From the NCBI GenBank assembly GCA_021812745.1, contig JAKAMS010000169.1:1-5995 (forward strand): a stretch of DNA of 5,995 nucleotides. Reading direction: 5' to 3'. Shown here one piece after another: positions 4,395-5,995 of the stretch. The stretch comes from Bacteroidota bacterium (GTDB taxonomy: Bacteria; Bacteroidota; Ignavibacteria; Ignavibacteriales; Melioribacteraceae). Each line of letters starts with the position of its first letter. Position 1 is the first letter of the stretch. The notes below the pieces were generated by a model, which ran no database searches, had not been told where the DNA came from, and saw nothing but the letters and a program-made list of their open reading frames with translations. A program made the position numbers and the translations under genes.

Positions 4395-5995
4395 TTAGTC
4401 TCCCTCCTTCATCCAATCAGCCATCTTGGAGATTTCAAGTTTTCCTTTTTTAAGAGCGCGTTCTTTCATCATTGTAAAAAGAATTGGCGTAACAACAAGG
4501 ACGTGAATTGCGCTTGTTAGCAATCCGCCAATCATCGGCGCGGTTAACGGTTTCATAACATCAGCACCGGTGCCGGTAGACCACATAACAGGTATGAGTC
4601 CGACCATTGCAGTGAAAACTGTCATCAGTTTTGGTCTTAATCTTAAAACCGAACCTTCGACAGTCGCTTCATAAATATCTTGATTGGTAATTGGTCCGCG
4701 TAATCCTTTTTGATGAGCCCGTAATTTTTTATCAAGCGCTTCATGAAGATATACAACCATTATAACACCGGTTTCGGTTGCTATACCATACAAGGCGATA
4801 AATCCAACCCAAACAGCAACTGAAAAATTGTAACCGAGAATGTAAATCATATACATTCCGCCAATGAGTGCAAACGGAACCGATAACATTACAACTCCGG
4901 CTTCCACGTAATCTTTAAGAGTGAAAAAGAGAAGGAAAAAGATTACTAAAAAAACAACCGGCATAATAATCTCCAGAGTCTGCTGTGCACGGACTTTGCT
5001 TTCATACTGTCCGCTCCACGTGTAAGAGTAACCGGATGGAAGTTTTAGTCCCGCTTCAATAACTTTTTTTGCATCAGTCATAACGCTGCCCATATCACGT
5101 CCGCGCGTATTCATAAAAACAATTGAGCGAAGCATTCCGTTTTCACTGCTTATCATTGGAGGACCAGTTACCATTTTTATATCGGCTAATTCAGAAAGAG
5201 GCAGATAAGTAACGGCGTTTGGATTTGTGCTCGTGAGCGAAAAATCATTTTGCGTATTTGATGCTTGCGGAATAACGCTTGCTTGATTTGAACTTCCCAT
5301 TGAGGAAGACATTCCGCCGGAACTGCCACTATTAGTTCCGCCACCCATTGAGTTTGATGAAGATTGAGCAGCCATTGGACTTGAAAGCGCAACCGGAACT
5401 ATCAAACTTTTCAGTTCTTCAACATTATCACGGTAGTCTTTCTGATAACGCATTCTTATTGGGAAGCGCATTCTTCCGTCAATTACAATTCCAAGATTCT
5501 GTCCGCCGATTGCAGTTTCAATTATATCTTGAAGATCGCGTATGTTCACGCCATATCGTGCAGCTATTCCGCGTTTAATATTAATATCTAGATAGTAACC
5601 GTTCTGAACACGCTCGGCAACAACATCGGCGGCACCGTTAACTTTCTTTAAAAGATTTTCTGCTTTGATGGCGTATGTTTCGAGTGTGTCCAGATCAGGA
5701 CCGAAAATTTTAAATCCAATATCTGTTCTAACTCCGGTGGAAAGCATATTTATTCGATTGATAATCGGTTGGGTCCAACCATTACGCACACCGGGTATTT
5801 GTAATTTGGAATCGAGTTCGGCAACAATATCTTGTTTTGTAATGCCGGGGCGCCACTCACTCTTTGGTTTTAACAAAATAATTGTTTCGATCATGCTTAA
5901 CGGCGCATTGTCCGTTGCGGTTTCTGCTCGTCCGGTTTTTCCAAGAACTTGATAAACTTCGGGAACAGTCATAATAATTTTATCTTGTTCTTGTA
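4395..5995 (-). CDS. cusA: CusA/CzcA-family heavy-metal efflux RND pump, C-terminal half (partial, 5' end outside window)
   Basis: This is the proton-driven inner-membrane pump of a Cu(I)/Ag(I) tripartite exporter. The frame is open through the right edge, so the gene is 5'-partial; about 532 codons of a family protein of roughly 1040 residues are present. Residues below count from the Met codon at 5970-5972, which is internal and not the start. Family motifs are GKTGRAETATDNAPLSMIET (11-30), WRPGIT (40-45), and ARYGVNIRDLQ followed by IGGQNLG in the periplasmic domain. By alignment from memory with E. coli CusA, Met27 and Met76 match metal ligands M623 and M672 (same 49-residue spacing), Glu400 and Lys448 match E939 and K984 of the proton/metal relay, and Met473 matches M1009. 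Five membrane helices lie at about 333-352, 357-379, 383-408, 447-465 and 478-500. About 58 extra Ser/Gly/Met-rich residues interrupt the periplasmic domain at 195-254. The stop is TAA, 1 nt before the next start. The Met pattern favours Cu/Ag over Zn/Co/Cd. Confidence 0.95.
   Translation of the reverse strand, partial: QEQDKIIMTVPEVYQVLGKTGRAETATDNAPLSMIETIILLKPKSEWRPGITKQDIVAELDSKLQIPGVRNGWTQPIINRINMLSTGVRTDIGFKIFGPDLDTLETYAIKAENLLKKVNGAADVVAERVQNGYYLDINIKRGIAARYGVNIRDLQDIIETAIGGQNLGIVIDGRMRFPIRMRYQKDYRDNVEELKSLIVPVALSSPMAAQSSSNSMGGGTNSGSSGGMSSSMGSSNQASVIPQASNTQNDFSLTSTNPNAVTYLPLSELADIKMVTGPPMISSENGMLRSIVFMNTRGRDMGSVMTDAKKVIEAGLKLPSGYSYTWSGQYESKVRAQQTLEIIMPVVFLVIFFLLFFTLKDYVEAGVVMLSVPFALIGGMYMIYILGYNFSVAVWVGFIALYGIATETGVIMVVYLHEALDKKLRAHQKGLRGPITNQDIYEATVEGSVLRLRPKLMTVFTAMVGLIPVMWSTGTGADVMKPLTAPMIGGLLTSAIHVLVVTPILFTMMKERALKKGKLEISKMADWMKEGD
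4403..4409 (-). promoter_or_regulatory. Shine-Dalgarno sequence of the TolC-family gene
   Basis: On the minus strand AAGGAGG is followed by 9 nt and then ATG at 4393. It lies inside the last codons of the pump gene, whose TAA stop is 1 nt before the ATG, so translation of the two genes is probably coupled. This near-perfect site supports 4393 as the channel start, even though the hydrophobic signal core begins about 40 codons later. Confidence 0.8.
5211..5390 (-). other. Ser/Gly/Asn/Met-rich low-complexity insertion within the RND pump
   Basis: Residues 195-254 (counted from the internal Met at 5972) lie between the conserved YRDNVEELKSLIVPV and YLPLSELADIK motifs. In E. coli CusA, recalled from memory, the stretch from ILTP to ADIK is 18 residues; the matching stretch here (191-266) is 76, so about 58 residues are extra. 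The segment consists mainly of Ser, Gly, Asn, Gln, Ala and Thr, with Met residues at 200, 209, 221 and 225. The conserved sequence resumes in the same frame, so this is an in-frame insertion and not a frameshift. It would face the periplasm near the docking or pore-domain region. A flexible linker or an extra soft-metal-binding loop are both possible. Confidence 0.8.

Noticed and set aside
5211..5390. A pair of compensating frameshifts as the cause of the odd pump segment
   Set aside because: The segment is coherent Ser/Gly/Met/Asn sequence in the same frame as flanking conserved motifs, and its length is extra rather than replaced.
5186..5392. Alternative minus-strand frame across the Ser/Gly-rich insert of the pump
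   Set aside because: The pump frame is continuous with conserved motifs on both sides; this frame is a shadow caused by low-complexity sequence and has no ribosome site.

Overview
This window holds the downstream part of a copper/silver-type heavy-metal efflux operon. Every convincing gene lies on the minus strand, so transcription runs from high to low coordinates. The order is: the C-terminal half of a CusA-like RND pump (cut by the right edge), a TolC-family outer-membrane channel, a small four-helix-bundle protein of unknown function, a CusB-like lipoprotein adaptor with an N-terminal metal-binding domain, a small periplasmic Met/His-rich metal-binding protein, and a membrane-anchored monoheme cytochrome c. 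A hairpin terminator closes the unit near position 90. The start of the operon and its promoter lie outside the window. No RNA gene, CRISPR array or transposase was seen.

The likely source is a low-GC member of the Bacteroidota/Chlorobi/Ignavibacteria group. The reasons are the A/T-rich code, the four-helix-bundle (23S intervening-sequence-like) protein, the small protein with a DKNKDG motif and a CPLCGM motif that is common in that group, and several kinds of degenerate oligonucleotide repeats. Four of the five complete genes have a good Shine-Dalgarno sequence, which fits Ignavibacteria/Chlorobi better than typical Bacteroidia. This assignment is an inference.

The genes fit one job. The inner-membrane RND pump, the periplasmic adaptor and the outer-membrane channel form a tripartite complex that expels Cu(I)/Ag(I). 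No separate CusF-like chaperone is visible. Instead, metal binding is spread over the adaptor's N-terminal domain, its His/Met-rich tail, and the small secreted protein. The cytochrome is the last gene and may link periplasmic copper handling to electron transfer.

The most unusual part is 2447-4393. Repeat-like DNA sits at each gene junction there and reads in frame into the neighbouring proteins: it encodes the start and signal peptide of the TolC-family protein, its last residues, and the start of the adaptor's signal peptide. A 21-bp near-identical direct repeat brackets the channel gene. A 10-bp inverted repeat brackets the AT-rich four-helix-bundle gene, which looks like an insertion between the channel and adaptor genes. 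The pump also carries about 58 extra residues, rich in Ser, Gly and Met, in its periplasmic domain.

There is no stretch of 300 bases or more without a gene. Positions 1-201 contain only the terminator and otherwise unassigned AT-rich sequence.
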